Below are positions 10,650-20,899 of a stretch of 64,000 nt of DNA, piece by piece. Every line of letters begins with the position of its first letter. The first letter of the stretch is position 1. The translations under genes and the position numbers were made by a program. The stretch is from Hofstenia miamia. Its lineage: Eukaryota; Xenacoelomorpha; Acoela. The stretch lies in assembly GCA_004352715.1 (NCBI GenBank), contig SCFE01000011.1:687505-751504 (forward strand), in the 5' to 3' direction. The notes under the pieces are model-generated. The model was not told where the DNA came from. It was given only the letters and a program-made list of their open reading frames with translations, and searched no databases.

Positions 10650-11638
10650 TACATTACTTTGCTATGAAAACAAGGCAAGTTATTAGAGTTTTGAAAAACA
10701 TTGTTGAAAGACATAGTGATTGATTTGCAAAAATCATTAACAATAACTTATTCCACTTAACCAGAATTCTTATGAAAATTCAAAATAAATTCATGTTATA
10801 ATTCAACCAATCAGATTTCTGTAACGAAATATTTCTCCATGCAATTTAAATAAATGTTATCATTATGCTCACATATTTACAGATTGTTTAATCTAACACG
10901 TATTGGATTTGTTACGTTTCAAAGGTAAATACAGTGTTTGCTATGTGTGACTACAAAACAATCTATACAAAGATTCCAGCGTTTGGTTACCAATTTCGAA
11001 GAAACTCAGCTAACCTGTCAGCAGAAATGTACCAAGAAAATTAACGAAGCCGTGAATTAGTTAACATCAACAAGCGGTATGCCAACATCATCCGTAAGAA
11101 ATGTTTCTCATATGCAACTAATATTCCGGCAGCAAGTGTCCTCTTATAAATCACCAACAACTAAATTTAAAACCGACATTTCACCCAAGATATCACAGAT
11201 CCTGAAAAATATAAATGGTAAGTTTCATCTCACTGTAGAATAAAAAGCTGAATTTATCGAAAATATATTATAACCGTATGATTAATTCCCAAAGCTAAAA
11301 ACATAGAATTCGATTTCATTTTAATTCATTAAACTCATTGTGGAACTGCGCGCTTATTATAGACCACTATGTACAAAGTCAAATAAATTACTATGAAAAA
11401 TAAAGCAAATAAAAGCACTGCGAAATACGAGAATTAGCTAACAATATTGTTTACATTGTCATTCTAGTGCAATGAGTATTTGCCAAATCCTTGCATTTAA
11501 ATCACATTATATATTAGAATCACAAAAATAATGAATGCACTGATGAATAAATTGCACAAAAAACGCGAAGAGAAACTCGCGAAGTTGAACGACATTATAT
11601 CGAAAGTTAATCGTAATAAACATTGACTGATCCCGTGT
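10650..11638. other. AT-rich sequence, possible intron
   Basis: No certain feature. If the minus-strand zinc-finger exon is real, this would be intronic. A short plus-strand stretch near 11,060-11,130 reads like coding sequence (NKRYANIIRKKCFSYATN) but I do not recognise it. Confidence 0.35.
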
Positions 11639-11646
11639 CTAATTAC

Positions 11647-13457
11647 TAGGGGGACCAAAAAGTTAATAAGGTCAAAATTTGGTCAATATTTAGGAATAAA
11701 GTCAATTAGGTCAAAATGTCAGTTTTAAGTCAATAGAGTAAAAATTTATTAATTATGTACATAAACTTGTTTATTTCGGGTGGCGTGCAGTCCTAAATGT
11801 GATTACCGCCAACTGCCATTGATTCGTAATTGTTGTTTACTTTAACAGTGCCAATTACAAGATTACCAGGGGATTCTTGGTCAATTATTTTTGTTATCGT
11901 CCGGATGATCGCGTGGATCAATTAAATTGGATGCTGGATTACATCATCGTGAGTGTTATTTTAAGAACTGAGAAATTGTACTTGTCACACATTAAACGTG
12001 TTCGATATTTCACCGCAGCATGCCAAAGCCAGCAACTAGTGACCGCAGCAAGGCTACCACTATCATAAACAATTTTCCACGCGAATTCAAGATCACTCTG
12101 GACGTGAAACTTTTCTGCGTCTGTTGTTGCGAAACTGTACAGCATGATAAGCGTTTTTTCAATGAAAGTCATCGCGCAACAGCGAAGCATAAGAAAACAT
12201 TGAAATTCGAAGCAAACATTCATTACGCCTCCTGTTAAAAAAGATTTAACTACACGTGTCACTAAGGCAGTTCTTGCCACTGATATCCCACTACAAAAGT
12301 ACGCCACGCAGCTATTAAAGAACTATTCCAGCATATGGATCATCCCATTCCAAGTGAGTCTTCATGCAGAAACAAAATTGATGAACTGGCAACAGGGGAG
12401 AAACTGCGGTTGAAGTCAATACTTCACGAAAAAGCTATATTCTTGGTGGTTGACGAAGCAGAAGTTGCCAGTCAAAAATTCATGCACGTACTAGGAGGAG
12501 ATATGGACCACCCGACCAAGACGTACATGCTTGATTATGTTACTCTAGAAAAATCGCCCAATCAACAAACTGTTACAAGGGTCAAGGATATGCACATTGA
12601 ACGGCCCCAATTTCAGCTTCTACTCAGCGATGCGGCCTCATACATGGTTGCGGCGGGAAAACACTGAAACTGCTGGACAATAAAATTTTCACATTACTTG
12701 CACAGTGCATTTACTACATAACTGCGCGGAGAAAGTGCGGGTGTATTTTCCAGCAGTGGACAACTTAATCACAAGAGTCAAAGCTTCGACCACTAAAAAT
12801 GCAACCAGGAGTCACATGTTTACAGAAATCGCATTTCCTCAACAGCCTGTGCCAACAAGATGGGGATCTTGGCTAGCAGCAGCAAAGTATTACTCGGATC
12901 ACATTCCTACGGTGCGGGAAATTGTCAATTCTTTCCCAGATGACAGTGTAATCCTTTCGCATGCAGAAGAATGTGTTAATTGCCCAGACCTTGCGCATAA
13001 TCTAATGGTGATTGATCAGTGTTATTCGCTTACTGGGAATTTAATTACTAAGGTGGAATCCCGCTCATATACAATTTCTGAAGCATGAGCTGACCGTCAA
13101 GTGGACTTCAATGGAGACCCTCGTAATTTGATATCATACTGCGTAGCTAGACTTGAGGCCAATCACATGCGAGTTATCATGGAAATGAAAAGAAATGAAA
13201 TCAGCCCTAACCAGTACGCAAAGTTGTGAAAATGTTACCCAACAAGAGCTGAAGCGGAAAGAAGTTTCTCAATGTTAAAGAAACTTAAGGCGAAGGATCG
13301 AAATTTCCTGCCTGAGAACATTTGTAAATATGCTATATTTCATTTCAATCATGCTTGCCAATAAATGGTTCAAAATTGAATGTTTGCCTTTTTAGACGTT
13401 AGGTCAAAATAAGTAAAAAAAAAACGAGATTTTTAAGGTTAAAATTTGGTCACCCTA
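11647..13457 (+). mobile_element. hAT transposon with TIRs and 8-bp TSD
   Basis: An 1,811-bp hAT element with both ends present. Left end TAGGGGGACCAAAAAGTTAA; right end, on the opposite strand, TAGGGTGACCAAATTTTAA. It is flanked by identical 8-bp direct repeats CTAATTAC at 11639-11646 and 13458-13465, the hAT TSD length. It encloses the transposase pseudogene at 12020-13364. The exact TSD suggests insertion was not very old, although the gene is broken. Confidence 0.9.
12020..13364 (+). pseudogene. hAT transposase, CGGBP1-like type, frameshifted
   Basis: Transposase of the surrounding hAT element; hAT enzymes excise and reinsert DNA with 8-bp TSDs. The start is ATG at 12020 (MPKPATSD). A zinc finger follows (LFCVCCC...HRATAKH, C-x2-C plus paired His), as in hAT proteins related to the human CGG-repeat-binding protein. 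Downstream are VVDEAE (a catalytic-type Asp), LLSDAASYMVAAGKH, LLHNCAEKVRVYFPAV, PVPTRWGSWLAAAKYYSDH and, near the end, RAEAERSFSMLKKLKAKDRN, the hAT dimerisation region. Order and spacing match the family. It is broken by frameshifts near 12.23, 12.32 and 12.67 kb and by stops near 13.09 and 13.23 kb, so it is non-functional. Note that the minus-strand zinc-finger exon at 10.5 kb is unrelated to this finger. Confidence 0.87.
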
Positions 13458-13465
13458 CTAATTAC

Positions 13466-14049
13466 AGAATTTCGTAATTGTAAATGAGTATAAAAATTCG
13501 TTCATATAACTATAAATGGTAATTAAAAGCAATATTAGGATTCGGAAAGTAAATACCAACACCAACTTGCTTGATTTCACACAGGAAGTTCGAGAATGAG
13601 GTAATATCGAAATACTTTAAATTTAAAATGATTTGTAGCTAAGTGAACTAGACAGGACAATAAATTACATTTCTAACAGGTCTACACGAGGCGATTACGA
13701 TGCTTTCATTTGAAATTATGGTAAACTTTGTACCTTCTGCGTTGTAGGTAACCAAACAGACGTTCAAAGGCGGAGAACTTGTAAACCCAAATTAGTACAA
13801 TTAATTCAAAGCAATATTGATATACAAATGAATGCTGATTGGAGAGGGCGGCGAATAAAGTTACTCCGCATTCTCATGTAAACGAGGCATATAGCATTAG
13901 TAGTTCACTAGCTTATAGGAAATCATTATCTACAGGTGTTTATGTACCAAAAAATGCAATTTCTTTAGTTGATTGCAGCTCGAAAAATACATGTAGCTGT
14001 TTATTGTATAATGCTAATTGTTCATTATTTAGATTCGTTCTGTATTTGT
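13466..14049. other. AT-rich sequence, nothing recognised
   Basis: Contains one uninterrupted short plus-strand frame (13839-14087) of ordinary composition that runs into the next MITE and matches nothing known to me. Confidence 0.4.
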
Positions 14050-14057
14050 CACCTAGT

Positions 14058-14578
14058 CAGACTTGTCAACGAGCCGAGCCGAGCTAAGCTTGAGCACAGT
14101 ATTTGATATACAACGAGCCCAAAACAAGCCTATTTTAGGCAAAGCAAGTTTATAGTTCTGCTTGTAAATTTGATTATGGAGATTTTTCTTATTTTTTGCA
14201 GTCAGTATGCCTTTCCTATAATCTTATTTAAGAAATGTTTATTAAATAATAGGAAGCGCTATGTAAAAAATTCTTTGAGCAAAATATCTTTAAAAAAAAC
14301 CGAGCTAAAACGAGCCTCATTCAAAGATTTTATGTGGCCAGCCGAGTTTGGAAATGTNNNNNNNNNNNNNNNNNNNNNNNNNNNNNNNNNNNNNNNNNNN
14401 NNNNNNNNNNNNNNNNNNNNNNNNNNNNNNNNNNNNNNNNNNNNNNNNNNNNNNNNNNNNNNNNNNNNNNNNNNNNNNNNNNNNNNNNNNNNNNNNNNNN
14501 NNNNNNNNNNNNNNNNNNNNNNNNNNNNNTTTTATGTGGCCAGCCGAGTTTGGAAATGTCGGCTCGGTGACAAGTCTG
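14058..14578. mobile_element. hAT-type MITE with exact TSD, interrupted by a gap
   Basis: Ends CAGACTTGTCAACGAGCC and, on the opposite strand, CAGACTTGTCACCGAGCC form near-perfect TIRs. Flanking 8-bp direct repeats CACCTAGT (14050-14057 and 14579-14586) are identical. Interior motifs of the type CGAGCC recur. A 172-N gap (14358-14529) lies inside, and the same 30 bp (TTTTATGTGGCCAGCC...) stand on both sides of it, at 14328-14357 and 14530-14559. The true element is therefore probably about 320 bp. Confidence 0.87.
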
Positions 14579-14901
14579 CACCTAGTCAACAATGACTTGT
14601 CGCACTAGGTGAAGACGTTGCAAGTTTTTCCGAAATCGTCCATTAAGAAGATTTTGCTTTAGACATCATTTGTTAAATTCCATTTTGTATTGAAAATTTA
14701 GAAATAATGAAATTGATATTTTCAAGGAATTAACGATAATCGAAGAGTAATATAATTAATTGTCGTTATTAAATCATCCTAAATACAACTTACAATATAA
14801 TTTATTTTCAACATCTAAAAGAGCATGCATTGTATAACTGGAAATTCAAACAATGAATAAATTGCAACTAAATGTTTCCAAAGTACTACCGTAAACTTTA
14901 C

Positions 14902-15006
14902 TTCAGTACAGTGAGTGTTACGGCAAAGAGCGCATTTTATTACTCTTCTTCGAGAATAACCGGAACCTGAACTGTCTGAAGAAGTCCCATTTTCTGAATC
15001 TGACAT
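14902..15006 (-). CDS. possible first coding exon of a host gene
   Basis: Reading leftward from ATG at 15006-15004 the frame encodes MSDSENGTSSDSSGSGYSRR, then RVIKCALCRNTHCTE, and meets a good splice donor (GAA|GTAAAG) at 14902/14901. The exon is 105 bp, exactly 35 codons, so phase 0, which is compatible with the phase-0 zinc-finger exon at 10470-10643 on the same strand. The acidic Ser-rich start and the CALC...H..C cluster suggest a nuclear zinc-binding protein. I do not recognise the family. Without the donor the frame would run on another 28 codons to a stop. This is inference from splice-site form and base composition only. Confidence 0.33.
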
Positions 15007-15150
15007 ATATTAGATGTTTATGTGTTTCTAAACATTTTCAAAAGTTTCAATTGAGTGAAACAGCTTTGTAACAAATATCAAAACAGTATATGCATAGGGT
15101 TTTAGCAGAAAATAGTGCAACACATGACATTTCTAAATCTGAAATAATTA

Positions 15151-16170
15151 TATATATATATATATATATANNNNNNNNNNNNNNNNNNNNNNNNNNNNNN
15201 NNNNNNNNNNNNNNNNNNNNNNNNNNNNNNNNNNNNNNNNNNNNNNNNNNNNNNNNNNNNNNNNNNNNNNNNNNNNNNNNNNNNNNNNNNNNNNNNNNNN
15301 NNNNNNNNNNNNNNNNNNNNNNNNNNNNNNNNNNNNNNNNNNNNNNNNNNNNNNNNNNNNNNNNNNNNNNNNNNNNNNNNNNNNNNNNNNNNNNNNNNNN
15401 NNNNNNNNNNNNNNNNNNNNNNNNNNNNNNNNNNNNNNNNNNNNNNNNNNNNNNNNNNNNNNNNNNNNNNNNNNNNNNNNNNNNNNNNNNNNNNNNNNNN
15501 NNNNNNNNNNNNNNNNNNNNNNNNNNNNNNNNNNNNNNNNNNNNNNNNNNNNNNNNNNNNNNNNNNNNNNNNNNNNNNNNNNNNNNNNNNNNNNNNNNNN
15601 NNNNNNNNNNNNNNNNNNNNNNNNNNNNNNNNNNNNNNNNNNNNNNNNNNNNNNNNNNNNNNNNNNNNNNNNNNNNNNNNNNNNNNNNNNNNNNNNNNNN
15701 NNNNNNNNNNNNNNNNNNNNNNNNNNNNNNNNNNNNNNNNNNNNNNNNNNNNNNNNNNNNNNNNNNNNNNNNNNNNNNNNNNNNNNNNNNNNNNNNNNNN
15801 NNNNNNNNNNNNNNNNNNNNNNNNNNNNNNNNNNNNNNNNNNNNNNNNNNNNNNNNNNNNNNNNNNNNNNNNNNNNNNNNNNNNNNNNNNNNNNNNNNNN
15901 NNNNNNNNNNNNNNNNNNNNNNNNNNNNNNNNNNNNNNNNNNNNNNNNNNNNNNNNNNNNNNNNNNNNNNNNNNNNNNNNNNNNNNNNNNNNNNNNNNNN
16001 NNNNNNNNNNNNNNNNNNNNNNNNNNNNNNNNNNNNNNNNNNNNNNNNNNNNNNNNNNNNNNNNNNNNNNNNNNNNNNNNNNNNNNNNNNNNNNNNNNNN
16101 NNNNNNNNNNNNNNNNNNNNNNNNNNNNNNNNNNNNNNNNNNNNNNNNNNNNNNNNNNNNNNNNNNNNNN
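15151..16170. other. TA microsatellite and assembly gap (1,000 N)
   Basis: A (TA)n run at 15151-15170 leads into exactly 1,000 N (15171-16170); the tandem repeat probably broke the assembly. Confidence 0.95.
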
Positions 16171-16300
16171 GTTTATTGTAAATTTATTTACCGCATATTT
16201 TGTAAACTGACGATGATGTTAATACATCGAAATAGATATTTAAGACTGTCGTCACATTCAAATAATATTAGAGAGCTCAGTTTGGTTACACATAAATAAA

Positions 16301-16304
<4 letters not shown>

Positions 16305-16337
<33 letters not shown>
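16305..16337. repeat. TA microsatellite
   Basis: Uninterrupted (TA)n directly before the hammerhead-like remnant at 16363. A similar TA run borders the Penelope-like element at 31.1 kb. Confidence 0.9.
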
Positions 16338-16339
<2 letters not shown>

Positions 16340-16362
16340 TTTTAAACGCTATGAAAAACATA

Positions 16363-16393
16363 GACCGGTTTCGATTCTGAAAATCATCATTAG
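16363..16393 (-). ncRNA. hammerhead ribozyme remnant of a Penelope-like element
   Basis: On the minus strand the order is CTAATGA, then a hairpin with a GATT/AATC stem, then GAAAC, a two-base-pair stem around CG, and GTC. This is the layout of the minimal type I hammerhead known from Penelope-like element repeats: CUGANGA core, stem II, GAAA, tiny stem III, GUC cleavage triplet. The core has CTAATGA instead of CTGATGA (the invariant G is changed), so the ribozyme should be inactive. It is a solo copy here; two relatives flank the element at 31-33 kb. Confidence 0.6.
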
Positions 16394-16739
16394 TAATAAA
16401 TATGCGGGGTGTTAAAATCGACAATGATATAAATTTCGAACAATTCTTAATGTAAAAAATTAAAAAATGGCTTCTGGTGTTAGGTATCTTTATCATCTTA
16501 GAAAATTTCAAATTAATAAATTCTCTCTGCTTATCACACTTTCAATATTGCTCATTTCTGTTTATAAATATAAACTCAAAATATCGCATTCTTCTGTCTA
16601 ACCCTTTCAATTGGTCTTTTAAAACACTCAATTTCGCTCAAAAACATGACAATGCATCCACCTACCCATTAAAATACCAAATTTAAATGCGTATGTTATC
16701 AATAATATTTGGTCAATCCGCGATTTCGTTTTTAAGACA

Positions 16740-16915
16740 ATATGTTAAAATAAATGAACGTTCTCAAAAATTATGCTTAGATAAACATTATAATAGCTTT
16801 CACCAACAGCAGTTAAGATATGGAATAACTTCAATTATGAAACTCAAATAGAAAAAAACTACAAGAAATTCAGAAAAAAATTCCGAAGACAATGCACTCA
16901 CTTGAAAATTTTTTT
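16740..16915 (+). pseudogene. possible LINE C-terminal fragment
   Basis: Weak plus-strand match to the usual C-terminal tail of CR1/Jockey-type LINEs: AVKIWNNFNYETQIEKNYKK followed by a FRKKFRRQ block, cf. G..IWN.L......+..FK+.+K. Upstream frames are broken. A LINE RT fragment lies 500 bp downstream. Confidence 0.3.
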
Positions 16916-17008
16916 ATAGCACTAGAAAGCCACACACACATACACACATTTATATTATATATAATTCATTATTATTTTGTAAATACATGTAGCTGTAATT
17001 TGTAGCTT

Positions 17009-17344
17009 TTAGTGATTTACAGCAATAACTTTGCTTTGACTCTTATTATTATTATTATTAGAAACGTCGTTGCACCAAGTTTTCTCTCTGTTCAATAAAG
17101 AAAACGCCGCTGAAGCTCTTCTATTCCTTTTCGAAAGCTCATTGAAATCTGTCTCTAATGCTTCAACCCAGTCTTCCCTTACAAAATCGGCTAATTCTAT
17201 CAATGCAGCATGTTCTACATAAACGCTTGATTCTCCTTCTGAACATCGCAATGTCTCTTTTAAAAATTCGCCCAAGTCTCCTAGAAAGAAATCTAATAAA
17301 GCACGAAGTTCAACTCTCCCGCCAAGACAAGTGAAATCTATCAA
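17009..17344 (-). CDS. unidentified open frame of non-random composition
   Basis: About 110 codons open without an obvious ATG at the 5' end; it opens after a stop. Residues include LGGRVELRALLDFFLGDLGE, then YVEHAALIELADFVREDWVE, and KRNRRASAAFSLLNREKTW. It is acidic and helical in character, with balanced amino-acid use, quite unlike the AT-driven translations around it. I do not recognise a family. It could be an internal exon, or a captured or transposon ORF. A TA repeat and a LINE lie directly to the right. Confidence 0.35.
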   Translation of the reverse strand: MIDFTCLGGRVELRALLDFFLGDLGEFLKETLRCSEGESSVYVEHAALIELADFVREDWVEALETDFNELSKRNRRASAAFSLLNREKTWCNDVSNNNNNKSQSKVIAVNH

Positions 17345-17376
17345 ACATCATCACTAAACATTGGAAGTAGCATTCT

Positions 17377-17379
<3 letters not shown>

Positions 17380-17408
<29 letters not shown>
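17380..17408. repeat. TA microsatellite
   Basis: Uninterrupted (TA)n next to the start of a LINE fragment. Confidence 0.9.
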
Positions 17409-17410
<2 letters not shown>

Positions 17411-17860
17411 CTGAAAACATACTATCGAATAAGCAATGTGATTTTCGTGCTGGACATAGCACTCAGGACGCAATTTTATCGATCACACAGCAAATTAAGT
17501 CTAATATATCTCATAATCAGGGGCGTACCCAGGATTTTCTGACGCAGGGGGAAGCCCTGCGAAATTTTTTTGTAATTATTGAGAAAATAGACCCTAAAAA
17601 TGCATTTCACGATCCTAGATTTTAAATTTTTCAATTTTTTACGAAAAATTGTTTGATTTATCCAGTCAAAATTAAATTTGGAAACCTGACAGGGGGACAT
17701 TCCACCATGCCCCCCCTGCGTACGCCACTGCTCATAATAACTGCAGTTGTGTAGCATTATTAGATTTAAGTAAGGCATTCAATTCAATGAATTTCAATAT
17801 CTTGCAAGACCAGCTTATAAATTATAACTTTGGTGCTAACTCAACTATTTTTAATCATGA
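17411..17860 (+). pseudogene. LINE reverse transcriptase fragment split by a MITE
   Basis: RT palm region of a non-LTR retrotransposon. Left half: LSNKQCDFRAGHSTQDAILS (cf. QFGFR.g.ST.dA.l). Right half after the MITE: CSCVALLDLSKAFNSMNFN with the catalytic Asp, then ILQDQLINYNFGANS. If the 213-bp MITE and one copy of its 8-bp TSD are ignored, the frame continues without interruption across the join, which confirms both calls. The fragment ends near 17,860 with stops and no SGVPQGS block. The next LINE piece to the right is an endonuclease, which should precede RT in a LINE, so these are separate fragments. Confidence 0.83.
17518..17730. mobile_element. hAT-type MITE (213 bp) inside a LINE
   Basis: Ends CAGGGGCGTACCCAGG and, on the opposite strand, CAGTGGCGTACGCAGG are hAT-like TIRs. 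Flanking direct repeats CTCATAAT at 17510-17517 and 17731-17738 are identical and 8 bp long. The interior has no coding potential. It interrupts a LINE RT frame that is continuous without it. Confidence 0.92.
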
Positions 17861-17929
17861 ACTTCTTAAAAAATAGACATTAGCGTGTAATATTAAAAAA
17901 TCACTAGAGAACAGTTTCCAAAAAGATTT

Positions 17930-18660
17930 GATAAACGTAACTTATAATCCAAATAAAATTATCTAGTTGAATATCTAGTAAACGAAATAACTGTATGTAA
18001 AGATTATAACTCTCTCAATATATTCGGTGATTTAATTCATATGAACGAAATTCTATAAATGAAATGTCTGCTACTTGTAATCTTCGTTGTGTTAATACAG
18101 TTTGTCCAACTCGTATTCACAATATAATTGATAATTTTTTACTAATTCTAAAGTTTCTTTCAAATCTTTAATTTTTGAATCATTTAGTGATCATGCACTG
18201 TGTACATATATTAGTAACAAATCTACTAAAAGCAAGCAATTTAAAATCATAAATGCAAGAGACTATTTATCTTACTCAGATGAAATAATGGAAAAGGCCC
18301 AAAAACACCCTATTTAACTATATTTACATATTAAATTTTGGTCCTCAAATGATTAATTACATTGCAAAAGCAATCTACAAAGCATTAAACATTGTTGCAC
18401 CAATTAAGAAGCGAAGAGTTAAGATTAAAGCAATTAAATTTCCTTTTTCAAACACCGACGATAATCAAGTCCGTGAACTAGTATCAATTAAGCGAGAATT
18501 ATTTGATCTTGCGAAATCCGAGCCGACAAAGACTAATTGGACCAATTATGAAAGATCAAAGAAAACAATTAAGCAAATAAGAATGAAAAATTTAACTAAA
18601 GCTCGGCGAAATTTCTTTAATCAATTAAATCTCAAACAATCAAAACAATTTTGTTCTTAA
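17930..18660 (+). pseudogene. LINE endonuclease end and EN-RT linker
   Basis: C-terminal half of an APE-type LINE endonuclease followed by the spacer before RT. Pieces: YNPNKI; NIFGDLIHMNE (cf. GDFN); CVNTVCPTRIHNIIDNFL (the ID motif); SLIFESFSDHALCTYIS (the SDH catalytic motif); then an open frame 18349-18660 with ALNIVAPIKKRRVKIKA and FDLAKSEPTKTNWTNYE, typical of the Lys-rich linker. Several stops and frameshifts occur before 18,340. A second, more damaged copy of the same family lies at 23.4-24.3 kb, and the paired copies allow an insertion in that one to be mapped exactly. Confidence 0.8.
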
Positions 18661-19114
18661 CTAACATCTGAATGATTGATTTACAAAACACAAAAGCTTT
18701 AAACTATCGAAAGTCAACGAATGTAAAAATAGGTAGCCTTCAAACATTTACTACACTAATCTAGTTAGCTATAATTGGCAAAAATATGAATACATGCTTG
18801 GGTTTTATAATATTCTATAGCTTGGATCTAGACAGACTCTTTATGCGATAAGTCTAATTGTGGGGATGAGATTATTAATTTCAATGTATAATAAAACTTT
18901 TTTCTAACAAATTTTATTTAATAACTCTGCAACAGCTTCATATTTTTAAATTAAATTTTTTATATTTTTTGGTTTCTATGTAGAGTATAAAAGTGTTTGG
19001 ATCAGTATTGCCATCCTCAACTGGTAGTAGTTATATATGCGCGAGCAAGTGTTTAATCGAATACTAAACACATCGAAGTGAAATACATGGAATGATGATA
19101 TAGAAAGCAATTGC
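18661..19114. other. AT-rich sequence, nothing recognised
   Basis: Decaying LINE-like words at the left edge, then no recognisable feature. Confidence 0.4.
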
Positions 19115-19122
19115 CTCACATA

Positions 19123-19677
19123 CAGACACTGGAAATAATTTATTGAAATATATTTTGAACCAAAAATAAATTATTTTTATTTTAAGAACAAAAATAAATA
19201 ATTGCAATAATAATTATTATTGTTTTTCCAATTATTTTCAAAATTACAGCACACAAGATAAAAACATTATTCAATGATTTTCAACAGTTACTCAGCAGTT
19301 TCTTTATTGACATGCTAGCACTCAAATTGTAGCCACAATGCAGAACTGAATATTTCTAGTTGCGCCTGATTGGTTGGTTGCTTCCAACGCTGATGATGCA
19401 GTTTGCACAGCCGCCGCAGGTTGACCGCTAATGCACTGAATAACGTGAGAGCTAGCAACGAGCCTTGTCTGTAAACAAATAAATTGTGCCTCAGCGATAA
19501 AAATGCCAAATTCCCAGGCAGGCAAAAGAACCATACATTCAGTGACAGAAAAGCACAATTATTTTGAAATTATTTTTTCCCAAAAATAAATTATTTTTAT
19601 TTTCTGTTGGTAAAATAAATTATTTCAATATTATTTATTGAAATTATTTCAATAAAATTATTTATTTCCAGTGTTTG
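19123..19677. mobile_element. hAT-type MITE (555 bp) with exact TSD
   Basis: Ends CAGACACTGGAAAT and, on the opposite strand, CAAACACTGGAAAT. Flanking direct repeats CTCACATA at 19115-19122 and 19678-19685 are identical. The subterminal parts are rich in AATAAATTATT words in both orientations, so the ends can fold back extensively. The GC-richer core (19.3-19.5 kb) has open frames but no known domain. Confidence 0.85.
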
Positions 19678-19689
19678 CTCACATATCAA

Positions 19690-20290
19690 TGAATTAGTTG
19701 TACAAAAGCTTCTCACTAGAAACAGGAATTTTCTGGATTCGACCAAAACTGCTTGAATTCACTTGCGAAATATGATAAATTTTTAACCTTCTGTAACCAA
19801 TGCTTAAGAAAAAACAATAAGAATATATTAAGCCTGGAAAGCCATCATCATGTAATGCCGTGCATGACGCTTTGTCCGATTACTCGTGGTATTACCTAAT
19901 CTTGGTGGTTGTCACCATTTATCAATTGGACTGTTTAGCAGTGATTTTCAGACTAAACCTAAAGGTAATTTGTTAAACAACGGATTCAATAGAAGAACAA
20001 AAACCATTTTGGGAAGTTCCTTGTTGAAACAATTTGATGAGCATAATACTTTTCCTGTTACCTGATCTATTTTCAAAGAATATTTGTCAAACCTATTTGA
20101 TACTCACTCCCATTAAAGAATAGTCGTATCAAGAGTAGTTGAATACTCAAGGATTACTAATGTGAACTGGCCTGTCCTATTTTGAAGTTGATCAATATAT
20201 CTTTAATCCAGGCTGCTGCATCGGGTTTTGTGCGGCAGATGTTATTATTTTGGAAAACGAAACCCAATTATGCTTCCAATAGATGATATA
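19690..20290. other. degenerate LINE-like sequence
   Basis: Probably the decayed 5' part of the following LINE RT; no single motif is clear enough to place. Confidence 0.35.
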
Positions 20291-20291
20291 G

Positions 20292-20895
20292 GCGGATCTG
20301 AGAAAGGCATTTGATCTAGTTAATTATAAGATACACAAAGGAAAATTCTTAAAATTCGCGATTAATAGCTACACTATATATTGAATCATATCGTTTTTTT
20401 ACCAACCGCAAACAACGAGGAAGATTGCCTGACAACATCTTTTCAGATTGGGAGATTATTTCTTGATCTTTTAGTAATTTAGTAATTAACAGTTTAATAG
20501 TGTCCTAAAGCATAGTCTTAACAATCCCCAAAAATGCAAGGAAATTACTATTTCCTTCTTGCATAATTATATCTTCCTCCAGAAGTCAAGGATAGTGATT
20601 TCCTTTTGAAACGTGTTAATTCGCCAGAAATTCTCGCAGTTGTCTTGTACTTAGATCATAAGTACCAATAACTTGGTTAAGAAAGCATCAAAGAGACTAC
20701 AATTTATTAAAGTACTTAAGCGTAACGGAATCGATGTAATGACAATCTTTGGTATCTACACTACATTAGTAAGATCTGTTATTGTATACTGCTCCGCGGT
20801 TTGGCAAACACCGCTCACTTAGACGCAGTGCCATAATTTAGAGAGCATTTAAAAAGGAACTTTTAAAATTATTTTATCTAATTTCTCAAATGAAG
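20292..20895 (+). pseudogene. LINE reverse transcriptase and thumb fragment
   Basis: RT motif ADLRKAFDLVNYKI (first catalytic Asp), then FAINSYTIY and, in another frame, FTNRKQRGRLPDNIFSDWE. About 200 bp further on comes the thumb/C-terminal block KKASKRLQFIKVLKRNG, GIYTTLVRSVIVYCSAVWQT. The last block matches the LINE pattern iY...vRSvleY...vWh. The YADD box between them is lost. There are multiple frameshifts. Clade probably CR1/L2/Jockey-like; distinct from the 17-18 kb and 23-24 kb family. Confidence 0.75.
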
Positions 20896-20899
20896 ACGC

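Noticed and set aside
16207-16250. Second hammerhead candidate on the plus strand (CTGACGA, GATG/CATC hairpin, GAAA, CTGTC)
   Set aside because: An extra base lies between the core and stem II, stem I does not pair, and TGACGA/TCGTCA pairs more strongly as a simple hairpin.
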